From: Duganella flavida
Lineage (GTDB): Bacteria; Pseudomonadota; Gammaproteobacteria; Burkholderiales; Burkholderiaceae_D
Reading direction: 5' to 3'
Assembly (NCBI RefSeq): GCF_009857445.1
Contig: NZ_WWCN01000007.1
Coordinates: 124,001-188,000, forward strand
Length of the DNA: 64,000 bases
How positions within the stretch are numbered: position 1 is the first letter of the stretch; every line of letters starts with the position of its first letter. The notes below the pieces were generated by a model, which searched no databases, was not told the DNA's origin, and was given only the letters and a program-made list of their open reading frames with translations. Below, piece by piece: positions 1 to 9,523 of the stretch. Made by a program: the position numbers and the translations under genes.

Positions 1-1926
1 GGTGCGATCAACATCACCACCAAGCCGATCGGCGGCGCCTGGAAAACCAACGCCACCACCTACGTCACCAACGACAACGAATGGCGCGCCGGTTTCAGCA
101 CCGGCGGCTCGGTGTCGGACACGCTGCGCCTGCGCATTGCCGCCAGCAAGACCAACTTCGACGGCACGCTCAACAACCTCACCACCGGCAAGAAGCTCAA
201 CGGCAGCAAGGGCGACAACCTCAGCGGCAAGCTGGAATGGCAACCGCTGGACCAGCTGACCCTGACGCTGACGCCGCACTACAACCGCACCGAAAAATTC
301 TGCTGCTCGACCGCCTTCACCTCGATGTCGCCGGGCGCGCTGTACCGCAATGCGCCGCAGCTGCCGCCGTCGGTGGTGCTGTCCGGCATCCACATCAGCC
401 CGGACAACCGCGACGTGCGCAACGATTATCCAACCGGCGGCAAGTTCCACGACGTTGGCACTGGCGTCAAGCTGGACTGGGCGTTTGACGACAACAGCGA
501 GCTCAAGGGGCACACCCTGAGCTCGATCTCGTCTTACAGCAAGTACCATATGGACGACTACCAGGACAACGACAACACCGACGTCGACATCTTGCCTTTC
601 CTGTTCCTGCCCAACGGCCAGCCAACCGGCATGCACGGCGGCCTGTACCAGTATGGTTACTTCGACGTCAAATCGACCACCCAGGAATTCCGCCTGACCT
701 CGCCTGACAAAGGCGCGCTGCGCTACGTCGCCGGCCTGTGGTACGGCAAGAACGTCCTGACGCGCGAACTGACCAAGGCGCCGCTGATCCAGGCCTACGG
801 CACCGCTTACGGCGCCGACGCCTGGAACATCAGCAAAGCCATCTACGGTCAGGGCTCGTGGGACTTCCGTCCGGACACCAGCCTGATCGCCGGCGCCCGC
901 TACAACGATGAAGACACCGGCTACAACTTCCGCCGCTACACCGTGCCGCCGCAACCTAAAGCGCTGACCGAGTTCTACACCAAGGCCGACAACGACAAGA
1001 GCGCCACCTACAAACTCGGCCTCGAACACCGGCTGAATAAAGATGCGATGGTCTACGCCATGGCCTCCACCGGTCACAAGGGCAAGGCGTATGACCTGAC
1101 CTCGGGCTTCACCGCAGCCACCGCCAAGCTGCCAGCCGTAGCGCCGGAAACCGCCGACAGCTACGAGTTGGGCTGGAAACAAAGCCTGCTGGATAACCGC
1201 GCGATGTTCAGCGTGGCGCTGTTCCGCACCAACTTCAAACACTTCCAGCAATCGTCCAGCTTCTTTGACGACGACGGCACTTTCCGCACTGGCCTGAACA
1301 GCATCGGCGGCCTGCGCACCCAGGGTCTGGAAGTGGAAGGCAATATACGCGTGACGCGCGAACTGCAGCTGAACGGCAGCTTCGCCTACACCCAGGCCAC
1401 CATCCAGGAATTTGAGAATGGCCCGTGCTACAACGTCATCAATGCAGCTGGCACCGCCGGCACGCCGGGACCGGGCTGCGCGCAAAATCCGAAGTACAAC
1501 AACACTTTTGTGCAGAATCTGGCCGGCAAAACCCTGCCGAATGCGCCGAAAGTGAAGGTCAACCTCGGTGGGCAATATGATTTGATGCTGCCGTCGTACG
1601 GCTTCAACGGCTTCATCGCCGGTTCCACGCGCTACCAGAGCCGCACCCAGTTCTCGCTGAGCCAGGATCCAAACACCATCCAGGGCGCGTATGCGATCAC
1701 CAACGTCAGCTTCGGTGTGAAGGACAAACAGGACCGCTACAAAGTCACCTTCCTGGTCAACAACCTGTTCGACAAGCGCTACGCGACCGGCCTCAACAAC
1801 GCCATCGCCAACGGCACCTGGAGCCCGAAAGCGCCGAACAAGCCGGTCGCGGTCAATACCACCGAATGGATGCCGCCACGCGACTTCCAACGCTACTTCG
1901 GCGCCCGCCTTGACGTGACGTTCTAA
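1..1926 (+). CDS. TonB-dependent outer-membrane receptor, C-terminal part
   Basis: The reading frame is open from the first base, so the signal peptide, TonB box and most of the plug lie outside the window. What remains begins at the end of the plug (GAINITTKPIGG, typical of the plug-barrel junction) and continues as a long beta-barrel rich in alternating aromatic and polar residues. It ends in the outer-membrane signature FGARLDVTF with a terminal Phe. The family imports siderophores, cobalamin or oligosaccharides using TonB-ExbB-ExbD energy. The substrate cannot be read from this fragment. A good hairpin terminator follows the stop, so this is the last gene of its transcript. Confidence 0.93.
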   Translation, partial: GAINITTKPIGGAWKTNATTYVTNDNEWRAGFSTGGSVSDTLRLRIAASKTNFDGTLNNLTTGKKLNGSKGDNLSGKLEWQPLDQLTLTLTPHYNRTEKFCCSTAFTSMSPGALYRNAPQLPPSVVLSGIHISPDNRDVRNDYPTGGKFHDVGTGVKLDWAFDDNSELKGHTLSSISSYSKYHMDDYQDNDNTDVDILPFLFLPNGQPTGMHGGLYQYGYFDVKSTTQEFRLTSPDKGALRYVAGLWYGKNVLTRELTKAPLIQAYGTAYGADAWNISKAIYGQGSWDFRPDTSLIAGARYNDEDTGYNFRRYTVPPQPKALTEFYTKADNDKSATYKLGLEHRLNKDAMVYAMASTGHKGKAYDLTSGFTAATAKLPAVAPETADSYELGWKQSLLDNRAMFSVALFRTNFKHFQQSSSFFDDDGTFRTGLNSIGGLRTQGLEVEGNIRVTRELQLNGSFAYTQATIQEFENGPCYNVINAAGTAGTPGPGCAQNPKYNNTFVQNLAGKTLPNAPKVKVNLGGQYDLMLPSYGFNGFIAGSTRYQSRTQFSLSQDPNTIQGAYAITNVSFGVKDKQDRYKVTFLVNNLFDKRYATGLNNAIANGTWSPKAPNKPVAVNTTEWMPPRDFQRYFGARLDVTF

Positions 1927-1954
1927 GTTTCAACCAGCATCTCCCTCGTCTTTT

Positions 1955-1985
1955 GCCCTCACAGCCCGCTGCGAGGGCTTTTTTT
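1955..1985 (+). terminator. Rho-independent terminator after the first TonB receptor
   Basis: A GCCCTC/GAGGGC stem (1955-1960 with 1973-1978) is followed by a run of seven T. It lies 28 bases after the receptor stop codon and separates it from uppP. Confidence 0.85.
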
Positions 1986-2113
1986 CGCCCTATTTTCGTC
2001 ATTACGGTTGAGTGAGATTCATAAAAAATTAACGTTGACATGGTAAGCTTCGACCCCGGCACCCTCCACGCTGCCGCCACTTTCCCTCAACCTCCACCTG
2101 CAAAACTGAATTC

Positions 2114-2953
2114 ATGGATATCGTACTCGCGCTTAAAGCCATCATCATGGGCCTGGTTGAAGGCTTCACGGAATTCCTGCCGATCTCCTCCACCGGCCAC
2201 CTGATCCTGGCCGAGCACCTGCTGGGCTTCCAGGGCATGGAAGAAAAAATGAAGGTGTTCGAGATCGTGATCCAGGCCGGCGCCATCTTCGCCGTGGTCT
2301 GGGAGTACCGCGCCCGCATCGCCAAGGTGCTGAGCGGCCTGTTCAGCGACAAGCTGCAGCAGCGCTTTGCGCTCAACGTGGTCATTGCCTTCCTGCCGGC
2401 CGCCGTGCTGGGCGTGGCGTTCAACAAAGCCATCAAGGCGGTGCTGTTTGCGCCGGTGCCGGTGGCGATGGCCTTCATCATTGGCGGCTTCATTATCCTG
2501 TGGGTGGAAAAACGCGAAAAGGCGAATCCGGCCATGGCCCGCATCACCTCGGTCGACCAGATCACCCCTGTCGACGCGCTGAAAATCGGCCTGGCACAAG
2601 CGTTTGCGCTGATCCCGGGCACCAGCCGTTCCGGCGCCACCATCATGGGCAGCATGATCTTCGGCTTCTCGCGCCAGGTAGCGACCGAGTTCTCGTTCTT
2701 CCTCGCAATTCCGACTCTGCTGGGCGCTACTGTATACTCGCTGTACAAGGAGCGCGCGCTGTTGTCGGCCGCCGATTTGCCATTGTTCACGATCGGCACT
2801 GTGTCGGCCTTCATTTCGGCCTTCCTGTGCGTGCGCTGGCTGCTGCGTTACATCAGCTCGCATACCTTCACCGTCTTTGCCTGGTACCGCATCGCCTTTG
2901 GCCTGCTGGTGCTGGCAACCGCATACACCGGCACCGTCGTCTGGGCCGACTAA
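2114..2953 (+). CDS. uppP: Undecaprenyl-diphosphatase UppP/BacA
   Basis: A 279-residue polytopic membrane protein that dephosphorylates undecaprenyl diphosphate, recycling the lipid carrier for peptidoglycan and O-antigen synthesis and giving bacitracin tolerance. The family signature is clear: the N-terminal segment [17 protein letters not shown] holds the (E/Q)xxxE-type and PxSSxxH motifs, and the second half has the mirror motif PGTSRSG. The length matches the E. coli enzyme (about 273). It precedes recQ by 22 bases, so the two may be co-transcribed although they are functionally unrelated. Confidence 0.97.
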   Translation: MDIVLALKAIIMGLVEGFTEFLPISSTGHLILAEHLLGFQGMEEKMKVFEIVIQAGAIFAVVWEYRARIAKVLSGLFSDKLQQRFALNVVIAFLPAAVLGVAFNKAIKAVLFAPVPVAMAFIIGGFIILWVEKREKANPAMARITSVDQITPVDALKIGLAQAFALIPGTSRSGATIMGSMIFGFSRQVATEFSFFLAIPTLLGATVYSLYKERALLSAADLPLFTIGTVSAFISAFLCVRWLLRYISSHTFTVFAWYRIAFGLLVLATAYTGTVVWAD

Positions 2954-2975
2954 CACGTAAAGTAGTCGCAGCATC

Positions 2976-4796
2976 ATGGATCATCAGGATAACAACGAAC
3001 GCGCTCTCCACCTGCTGCAAACCGTCTTCGGCTACCCAGCCTTCCGCGGCCACCAGGGGGACATCGTCGGCCACGTGGCCGGCGGCGGCGATGCGCTGGT
3101 CCTGATGCCCACCGGCGGCGGCAAGTCGCTGTGCTACCAGATCCCGGCCCTGCTGCGCGACGGTGTCGGCGTGGTGGTGTCGCCGCTGATCGCGCTGATG
3201 CAGGACCAGGTCGACGCGCTGGAAGAAGTCGGCGTGCGTGCGGCCTTCCTGAACTCCACCCAGTCGTACGAAGAAGCCAGCCGCATCGAGCGGCTGGTAC
3301 GTACCGGCGAGATTGATCTGGTCTACGTCGCGCCCGAGCGGCTGATGACGGACCGCTGCCTGAACCTGTTCCAGAGTTCTAAAATTTCGCTGTTCGCGAT
3401 TGACGAGGCGCACTGCGTATCGCAATGGGGACATGACTTCCGGCCTGAGTACATCAAGCTGTCGGTGCTGCACGAGCAGTTCCCCAACGTGCCGCGCATT
3501 GCGCTGACCGCGACTGCCGATCCGCAAACGCGCGCTGAAATCGTGCACCGCCTGCAGTTGGAGGATGCGGCGCAATTCGTGTCGTCGTTCGACCGCCCCA
3601 ACATCCGCTACCAGATCGTCGAGAAAGCCAATGGCCGCAAGCAGCTGCTGGACTTCATCACTACCGAGCATGGCGGCGACTGCGGCATCGTCTACTGCCT
3701 GTCGCGCAAGAAGGTGGAAGAGACGGCGGAATTCCTGAACGAGAACGGCGTGCGCGCACTGGCTTATCACGCCGGCATGGAGCACTCGGTGCGGGCGGCG
3801 AATCAGGCCAAGTTCCTGCGCGAAGAGAACATCGTCATGTGCGCCACCATCGCTTTCGGCATGGGCATCGACAAACCGAACGTGCGCTTCGTCTGCCATT
3901 TGGATCTGCCGAAAAGTATCGAAGGCTATTATCAGGAGACCGGCCGCGCGGGACGCGATGGCGAGCCGTCCAGCGCCTGGATGGCCTACGGCTTGCAGGA
4001 CGTGGTGCTGCAGCGGCGGATGATCGACGAATCCGAGGCCGACGAAACCTTCAAGCGCGTGCTGGGCAACAAGCTCGATGCGATGCTGGGCCTGTGCGAA
4101 ACCCTGAGCTGCCGGCGCGTGCGCCTGCTCGAGTACTTCGGCGAGCAGGCCGGCCCTTGCGGCAATTGCGATACCTGCTTGATTCCGCCGGTGTCCTTTG
4201 ATGGCACGGTGCCGGTGCAGAAGCTGCTGTCGACCGTGTACCGGGTCGACCAGCGCTTTGCGGCCGGCCATGTGGTCGACGTGCTGCGCGGGCAGGAGAC
4301 GGATCGCATCAAGACCTGGCATCACGATTCGCTGTCGGTGTTCGGCATTGGCGCGGACCGCAGCGAGCAGGAATGGCGTGCCATCCTGCGTCAGGTGATC
4401 GCACTTGGCCTGCTGACCGTCGACCATGAACAATTCAGCTCATTGAAATTGACCGACGCCGCGCGTCCGGTGCTGAAAGGCGGGCAGAAAGTCCAGCTGC
4501 GCCAGTACCAGAAGCCGGTCAAGCAGAAGCCTAGCCGAGCCGCCAAAGGCTATGTGGAAAGCGACCTGTCGGCGCAAGAGCAAAAGATTTTCGACCGCCT
4601 GCGCTCGTGGCGTATGGGCACGGCGCGCGAGCACAACGTCGCCGCCTACATCATCTTCAACGACGCCACCCTGCGCGAAATCGCCAAAGCCCGCCCGACT
4701 GCGCTGGACGACTTGCGCGGCATCTCCGGCGTCGGCGAGAAAAAACTCGCCTCCTACGGCGACGAAATCGTCAGTTTGATCAGCGAGATGGAGTAA
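2976..4796 (+). CDS. recQ: ATP-dependent DNA helicase RecQ
   Basis: A 606-residue superfamily 2 3'-5' helicase acting in recombination and fork repair. Walker A is MPTGGGKS, Walker B is the DEAH box in [15 protein letters not shown] (the aromatic-rich loop follows it), and the second RecA domain carries [12 protein letters not shown] and the arginine finger region [10 protein letters not shown]. The RecQ-C-terminal zinc module is present (CGNCDTC near residue 395), followed by the winged helix and a C-terminal HRDC domain over the last 80 residues. All expected parts are intact and the length is normal. Confidence 0.98.
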   Translation: MDHQDNNERALHLLQTVFGYPAFRGHQGDIVGHVAGGGDALVLMPTGGGKSLCYQIPALLRDGVGVVVSPLIALMQDQVDALEEVGVRAAFLNSTQSYEEASRIERLVRTGEIDLVYVAPERLMTDRCLNLFQSSKISLFAIDEAHCVSQWGHDFRPEYIKLSVLHEQFPNVPRIALTATADPQTRAEIVHRLQLEDAAQFVSSFDRPNIRYQIVEKANGRKQLLDFITTEHGGDCGIVYCLSRKKVEETAEFLNENGVRALAYHAGMEHSVRAANQAKFLREENIVMCATIAFGMGIDKPNVRFVCHLDLPKSIEGYYQETGRAGRDGEPSSAWMAYGLQDVVLQRRMIDESEADETFKRVLGNKLDAMLGLCETLSCRRVRLLEYFGEQAGPCGNCDTCLIPPVSFDGTVPVQKLLSTVYRVDQRFAAGHVVDVLRGQETDRIKTWHHDSLSVFGIGADRSEQEWRAILRQVIALGLLTVDHEQFSSLKLTDAARPVLKGGQKVQLRQYQKPVKQKPSRAAKGYVESDLSAQEQKIFDRLRSWRMGTAREHNVAAYIIFNDATLREIAKARPTALDDLRGISGVGEKKLASYGDEIVSLISEME

Positions 4797-4798
4797 CC

Positions 4799-4861
4799 CG
4801 TCACTCCTGTGCAGGCGGGAATCCATGCTGTACATAGGTTCCCGCTTTACGCGGGAACGAC
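4799..4861. repeat. BIME-like paired REP element, copy A
   Basis: Two facing imperfect hairpins built from TTCCCGC/GCGGGAA arms lie between the convergent recQ and araC-type genes. The same layout, flanking CGTC and central ATCCAT/CATRGG bases recur at 40987-41066. The stop codon and last codons of the minus-strand AraC gene lie inside this element. It may act as a bidirectional terminator or mRNA 3' barrier; that role is inferred. Confidence 0.7.
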
Positions 4862-5782
4862 TCGGATGGCGCTGCGGTAGCGGCGTGGCGAAGCGCCGAG
4901 GGCATCGCGGAAGCGGTGGCTGAAGTGGCTAAGGTCTGCGTAGCCGCAGGCGTCGGCGATTTGCTGCAACGGTTGATCTGTGGTCTTCAGCAGCATACGT
5001 GCGTGTTCGATACGGCGCGCAGCGATCCATGCCGATGGCGGCATGCCGAATGAGACTTTGAACATCCGCACCAGGTGGAACTCCGACATGCACGCCAGCT
5101 GCGCCAGCACGCCCAGCGTGATGTTCTGCGCCAGATGCGCTTCGATGTAGTCGGCCAGCCGTCGCCGCACCGCCGGCGAGAGGCCGCCGCGCACGCGTGC
5201 TTGATGCTGCGGCACTGATTGCGCCAGCAGCAGGTGGCTCAGGGTTTCGTGCGTGACTTCGTTGGCGCGCAATTGGGCGTCTGGCCCATCCCACGACATC
5301 TCGGCCAGCGCCGCGCACAAGTGGCCGATGCGTTCGTGCTCAAAGTAGGTGCGGTCGGCCAACGTCAGCTCGCGTGGTTCGCGGTCCAGCTCCACCACCG
5401 CGCGCCGCGTGAAGTGCTCGGGCAGGAAGTAGATGTGCATGAAGTGCATTTGCCCGCGCACCGTCCACGAAGACTCGTGCCAGTCGGGCAAAGTGCACAG
5501 CCGCTTCGGCGCGCCATACAAACCAGGAAGCTCGGTGCGTTCGGTACGATGTCCGCCGTCCAGATAGTAGGACAACGTGTGGTGGCCCGGCTGGTTGTAG
5601 CTGGTTTCCGCGACCGGCGTATCGCGCCGCCAGATCGCCAACGCCAGTTCATCGCCCAGCCACGCAAAGCGCTCCAGCTGCGCATCGGTCTCCGACATGG
5701 TCTTGAAAACGGAATGCGACAGCTGCCCGTCCGGCAATGCGGACAGCAAGGTGGCAGGCAGGTTGTGGACGCGGGAGGACAT
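4847..5782 (-). CDS. AraC-family transcriptional regulator
   Basis: A 311-residue protein with the two helix-turn-helix motifs of the AraC/XylS family in its last 100 residues (LGVLAQLACMSEFHLVRMFK and LQQIADACGYADLSHFSHRF). The N-terminal 190 residues are an effector-binding domain with several His-rich patches. It is transcribed away from the EamA transporter that begins 111 bases off, an arrangement usual for a regulator controlling its neighbour. The last codons (VVPA) and stop lie in the REP-like repeat, so the natural 3' end may have been reset by insertion of that repeat. The ligand is unknown. Confidence 0.9.
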   Translation of the reverse strand: MSSRVHNLPATLLSALPDGQLSHSVFKTMSETDAQLERFAWLGDELALAIWRRDTPVAETSYNQPGHHTLSYYLDGGHRTERTELPGLYGAPKRLCTLPDWHESSWTVRGQMHFMHIYFLPEHFTRRAVVELDREPRELTLADRTYFEHERIGHLCAALAEMSWDGPDAQLRANEVTHETLSHLLLAQSVPQHQARVRGGLSPAVRRRLADYIEAHLAQNITLGVLAQLACMSEFHLVRMFKVSFGMPPSAWIAARRIEHARMLLKTTDQPLQQIADACGYADLSHFSHRFRDALGASPRRYRSAIRVVPA

Positions 5783-5893
5783 GAATAAAGTCTAGCACGC
5801 TGCCACGCCACGCGCTGAGCGCGGGCGCGCGTTCAAGCCGATATGCGCAATTTCAGACAAGTCGCCCAGCTGCATGCCCGGCATGCTGGCGGC

Positions 5894-6796
5894 ATGAATA
5901 TCTTCCTCTACCTCCTCACCGTCCTGATCTGGGGCACTACGTGGATCGCCATCACCTTCCAGCTGGGCGTCGTGCCGGCGCCGGTGTCGATCGCTTACCG
6001 CTTCTGGATCGCCAGCGCCGTGCTAATGGTCGGCCTGCTGATCACGCGCCGACAGTGGTGGCCGCCGCGCCAGGCCTGGCCTTATCTGTTCGCACAAGGC
6101 ATAGCACTGTTTTGCCTGAATTTCCTGTGCTTCTACTACGCCAGCCAGTGGGTCACCAGCGGCCTGGAAGCGGTGGTGTTCTCCACTGCGCCGCTGTGGA
6201 ATGCCATCAACGGCCGCATCTTCCTCGGCCGCCCGATTAAGCCGCAGGTGATGTTTGGCGCGCTGCTCGGCCTTGGCGGCATTGTGCTGCTGTTCGCGCC
6301 GCAGATGGCCGGCCACTGGCACGACAGCCACACCCTGCTCGGCCTCGCGCTGACGCTGGGCGGCACACTGTGCTTCTCGTGCGGGAACCTGCTCTCCAGC
6401 CGCATGCAATCGCTGGGCCTCGGCCTGACGCCGTGGCTGACCAATAGCTGGGCGATGCTGATCGGCTCCACCACGCTGGGCGTGGCGGCGCTGGCGCTGG
6501 GCATGCCGTTCACGCTCGATCCCGCGCCGCGCTATCTCGGCGCCCTGCTCTACCTCGCGATTCCCGGCTCGGTGATCGGCTTCACCGCCTACCTGATGCT
6601 GGTCGGCCGCATTGGCCCGGACCGCGCGGCCTATTCCACGGTATTATTCCCCATCGTAGCGCTGACTATTTCGACTATTTACGAAGGCTACCATTGGACA
6701 CCGCTGGCCCTGTGCGGGCTGGCGCTGGTGTTGATGGGGAATCTGCTGGCATTCCTGCCACCGTCCCTGCGCGCCAAACTGATGGGAGCCGCATAG
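5894..6796 (+). CDS. EamA/DMT-family transporter
   Basis: About 300 residues with ten hydrophobic segments in two EamA repeats; the first begins at the start codon (YLLTVLIWGTTWIAI). Members export amino acids, nucleobases or small toxic metabolites across the inner membrane. I chose the ATG at 5894, which places the first membrane segment at the N-terminus; an in-frame ATG at 5843 would add 17 mostly polar residues. The divergent AraC-type regulator is the likely controller. The substrate cannot be inferred. Confidence 0.88.
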   Translation: MNIFLYLLTVLIWGTTWIAITFQLGVVPAPVSIAYRFWIASAVLMVGLLITRRQWWPPRQAWPYLFAQGIALFCLNFLCFYYASQWVTSGLEAVVFSTAPLWNAINGRIFLGRPIKPQVMFGALLGLGGIVLLFAPQMAGHWHDSHTLLGLALTLGGTLCFSCGNLLSSRMQSLGLGLTPWLTNSWAMLIGSTTLGVAALALGMPFTLDPAPRYLGALLYLAIPGSVIGFTAYLMLVGRIGPDRAAYSTVLFPIVALTISTIYEGYHWTPLALCGLALVLMGNLLAFLPPSLRAKLMGAA

Positions 6797-6809
6797 ACCA
6801 GGAGATTGC

Positions 6810-8588
6810 ATGATCCGCACCGGCCTTTTCGCCGCACTGGCACTGAGCCTGACCGCACACGCCGCCGACAAACCCGCCGACACGGTCTACCGCAACGGCT
6901 ACATCTACACGGTAGACGCCAAGGACAGCGTGCAGCAGGCACTGGCCGTGCGCGGCGGCCGCATCGTCTACGTCGGCGATGACGAAGGCGTGAAGGCCAT
7001 CACCGGCAAGAAGACCGAGGTGATCGACCTGCAAGGCCGCATGCTGATGCCTGGTTTGATCGACGGCCATATGCATCCGCAATCCGGCGGCAGCCGCTTG
7101 CTCAACTGCAGCCTGAATTACGAGGCGCTGACGGTGGCCCAGTTCCAGTCGCGCATCCAGGCCTGCATCGACAAAGATAAAAAATCCGGGCCGGAGCGCT
7201 GGCTCATTGTGGTCAACTGGTTCCAGCAAGGGATGCTGCCAGATGGCGTGGAGACCACGGCGGCCACGCTGGATGCGCTGAAGACCGAGCGGCCGATCAT
7301 CGTGCGTTCCTCGTTCGGCCACTCGGCACTGCTGAATTCCAAAGGCATCAAGGTCGCCAAGATTGAGCGCGACACGCAAGACCCGGCCGGCGGCAAGATC
7401 ACGCGCGACGACAAAGGCAACGCCACCGGCTTGCTGGAAGATGCGGCGCAGGATCTCGCCATGAATTTGCTGCCGCCGTTGACGGTGGCCGAGAACCTAG
7501 CCGCGTCCAAGGCCGCACTGGCGGCAATGCGCCAGCAAGGCATCACCACCTTCCTCGACGCCTACACCGACCCGGAAACCATGACCGCCTTCGCCGACCT
7601 GCACAAGCAAGGCAAACTAACGGCACGGGCGCACTTCGCGGTGCTGATCGATCTGGATAAAGGCGCAACGCCGCAAAGCGCGGTGGCGGAACTGCTCAAG
7701 CAGCAGAAGCAGTTCGACCAGGGCCCGACCAAGGTTGCGCCATCAATGCAGGTGCGTCACGCCAAGCTGTTTATGGACGGCGTGATTTCCGCACCCGCCT
7801 TCACCGGCGCGATGATCGATCCTTACCTCGTCAACAAGGGCACGACGGAGAAGCCGAACTGGCAGCCCGGCCCACACAACGGGCCTGCAAGCTACTTCTC
7901 GGCGGAATCGCTGCGCGCCACGCTGACGGAGCTGGCGCATGCGCGCATCGACCCGCACATTCACGTTGATGGCGACCGTGCGGTGCGCGAGTCGCTTGAT
8001 GCGATTGCCGACTTGCGCACCACGGCGGAAGGCAAGCGCGTACGGCCTGCGTTGGCGCACGATGAAATCGTCGCACCGGCGGACTATGCGCGCTTTGCGC
8101 AGCTCGACGTGACGCCGGTGCTGTCCTTCCAGTGGGCCAAGCCTGCGCCGGACACGGTGGGCGCGTTGAAGGACTTTATGGGGCCGCAGCGTTATGCACT
8201 AGTGGAGCCGCAAGCGCTGCTGCTCAATGCCGGCGCGCGCATTGCATATGGCAGCGATTGGCCGGTCGATCCGCTGGATGAATGGTTCGCGCTGAAGGTC
8301 GGCGTCACCCGCACTGCGGCGCCGGATGCGGGCAAGGAATACGCGGGTACGCTGACGGCGCAACCGGGCCTGCCGCGCGCTGCAGTGCTGCGCGCGATCA
8401 CGCTCAACGCGGCGTACACGCTGCGGCAGGAGACGCAAACCGGTTCGCTGGAGGTGGGCAAGCTGGCGGACTTGATTGTCCTTGATCGTAACTTCTTCAC
8501 GATACCAGCAGAGGACATCGCCAACATCAAGGTGCTGCAGACGGTGGTGGGCGGGAAAATCGTCTATCAGTCGAAAGGCATGCGGTAA
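6810..8588 (+). CDS. Secreted amidohydrolase of the YtcJ type
   Basis: A 592-residue metal-dependent amidohydrolase (amidohydrolase_3/YtcJ branch). It opens with a Sec signal (about residues 1-19, ending AHA), then the small beta-sandwich (NGYIYTVDAK, GGRIVYVGDD) and the barrel's HxH metal motif in LIDGHMHP. Later ligands appear as HIHVDGDRA and GSDWPVDP. The C-terminal segment LADLIVLDRNFF completes the sandwich. It starts 13 bases after the EamA gene and probably shares its transcript. The substrate is unknown; related proteins act on amides and cyclic compounds. Confidence 0.88.
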   Translation: MIRTGLFAALALSLTAHAADKPADTVYRNGYIYTVDAKDSVQQALAVRGGRIVYVGDDEGVKAITGKKTEVIDLQGRMLMPGLIDGHMHPQSGGSRLLNCSLNYEALTVAQFQSRIQACIDKDKKSGPERWLIVVNWFQQGMLPDGVETTAATLDALKTERPIIVRSSFGHSALLNSKGIKVAKIERDTQDPAGGKITRDDKGNATGLLEDAAQDLAMNLLPPLTVAENLAASKAALAAMRQQGITTFLDAYTDPETMTAFADLHKQGKLTARAHFAVLIDLDKGATPQSAVAELLKQQKQFDQGPTKVAPSMQVRHAKLFMDGVISAPAFTGAMIDPYLVNKGTTEKPNWQPGPHNGPASYFSAESLRATLTELAHARIDPHIHVDGDRAVRESLDAIADLRTTAEGKRVRPALAHDEIVAPADYARFAQLDVTPVLSFQWAKPAPDTVGALKDFMGPQRYALVEPQALLLNAGARIAYGSDWPVDPLDEWFALKVGVTRTAAPDAGKEYAGTLTAQPGLPRAAVLRAITLNAAYTLRQETQTGSLEVGKLADLIVLDRNFFTIPAEDIANIKVLQTVVGGKIVYQSKGMR

Positions 8589-8618
8589 GATATCGCCCTT
8601 TGCATAAACAGACACGCC

Positions 8619-9128
8619 ATGACTTTCGCCATTTCCCTGTTGATCATCCTCGCCACGGCGGCGGTGGTTTACGCGATCATCAAAACTAATCCGAACAAGC
8701 CGCAGCCATTGCCCTTGCCGACCGGCGTGCCGTATGAGCCTAAGCTGCCGGATGCTGCGCCTGTGCTGCATTGGTCGGATGGCGGGCGATTCATGGTGGA
8801 GGTGATGACGGAGTCGCGTTACCAGCCGACTTTAAAAGCGCTGGCAGGAGAACATGGCGAGCGTGCGGCCGCCGCGCAGTATGTGGCGACGCTGATGCCG
8901 GATGATCACAACGCGTATGAGAACGAGGCGGTGGCGGTGTTTATCGAAGGCCGCATGGTGGGCTATCTGTCGCAGAAGGCGTCCATCAAGTTCCGCGAAC
9001 TACTGCGCAAGAAGGAAGCCGCCGGCCAGCCTAGCACCTGCGACGCGCAAGTGCGCGGCGGCGCGCTGTGGGAAGGCAAGCGCCTGCAGTACGTGGTGGT
9101 GCTGGACGTAGAGCCGCTCGAAAAATGA
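8619..9128 (+). CDS. Membrane-anchored HIRAN-like domain protein
   Basis: A 169-residue protein with one N-terminal membrane segment (LLIILATAAVVYAII) and a proline-rich linker. A C-terminal domain matches the HIRAN pattern: TESRYQPTLKAL, then NAYENEAVAVFIEGRMVGYLS. HIRAN domains usually accompany helicases and nucleases and recognise DNA ends or stalled forks, but membrane-anchored HIRAN-like proteins of unknown role also occur. The stop overlaps the next start (ATGA), suggesting translational coupling with the small periplasmic protein downstream. The family assignment rests on the motif pattern only. Confidence 0.65.
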   Translation: MTFAISLLIILATAAVVYAIIKTNPNKPQPLPLPTGVPYEPKLPDAAPVLHWSDGGRFMVEVMTESRYQPTLKALAGEHGERAAAAQYVATLMPDDHNAYENEAVAVFIEGRMVGYLSQKASIKFRELLRKKEAAGQPSTCDAQVRGGALWEGKRLQYVVVLDVEPLEK

Positions 9129-9523
9129 AGATGCTCGCCGCCGCGCTTATCGCAGCAGTAATGCCGGCGTGGGCGGCCGAGCCGCCGCTGGTGGTGCACT
9201 ACAACGAGCGGCCGCCGTATCACTACACTGAGCGTGGCGTGCCGGCCGGCGATGCGGTGGCAAAGGTGGCGGGCGCGCTCAAGGCCGCGCACATTCCATA
9301 TCTGTTGCGCAGCACGCCGGCCAAGCAGCAACTGGTGCTGCTACAAAAGAACGAGTCGCCCGCCTGCATGCTGGCGTGGGTGGATCTGCCGGGCCGCGAT
9401 GGCAAAGGTAAGCTGTCGGAAAAGATCTACGAAGAGCGCCGCCTGTGGTGTACCAAGGCGACGCCGGATGAGACGATGCAGCGCATCGATGCAGCACTGC
9501 GCAAGGCAGCGCTGCCGAAGTAA
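9125..9523 (+). CDS. Short periplasmic binding-protein-like protein
   Basis: A 132-residue secreted protein with signal peptide MKMLAAALIAAVMPAWA. The mature start VVHYNERPPYHY resembles the first strand of family 3 solute-binding proteins. Those are normally 230-280 residues, so only the first lobe is represented here, and the family's closing segments are absent. The ATG at 9125 overlaps the previous stop (ATGA). It ends one base before the convergent trmB stop. It could be a decayed binding protein or a stand-alone one-lobe variant. Confidence 0.6.
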   Translation: MKMLAAALIAAVMPAWAAEPPLVVHYNERPPYHYTERGVPAGDAVAKVAGALKAAHIPYLLRSTPAKQQLVLLQKNESPACMLAWVDLPGRDGKGKLSEKIYEERRLWCTKATPDETMQRIDAALRKAALPK

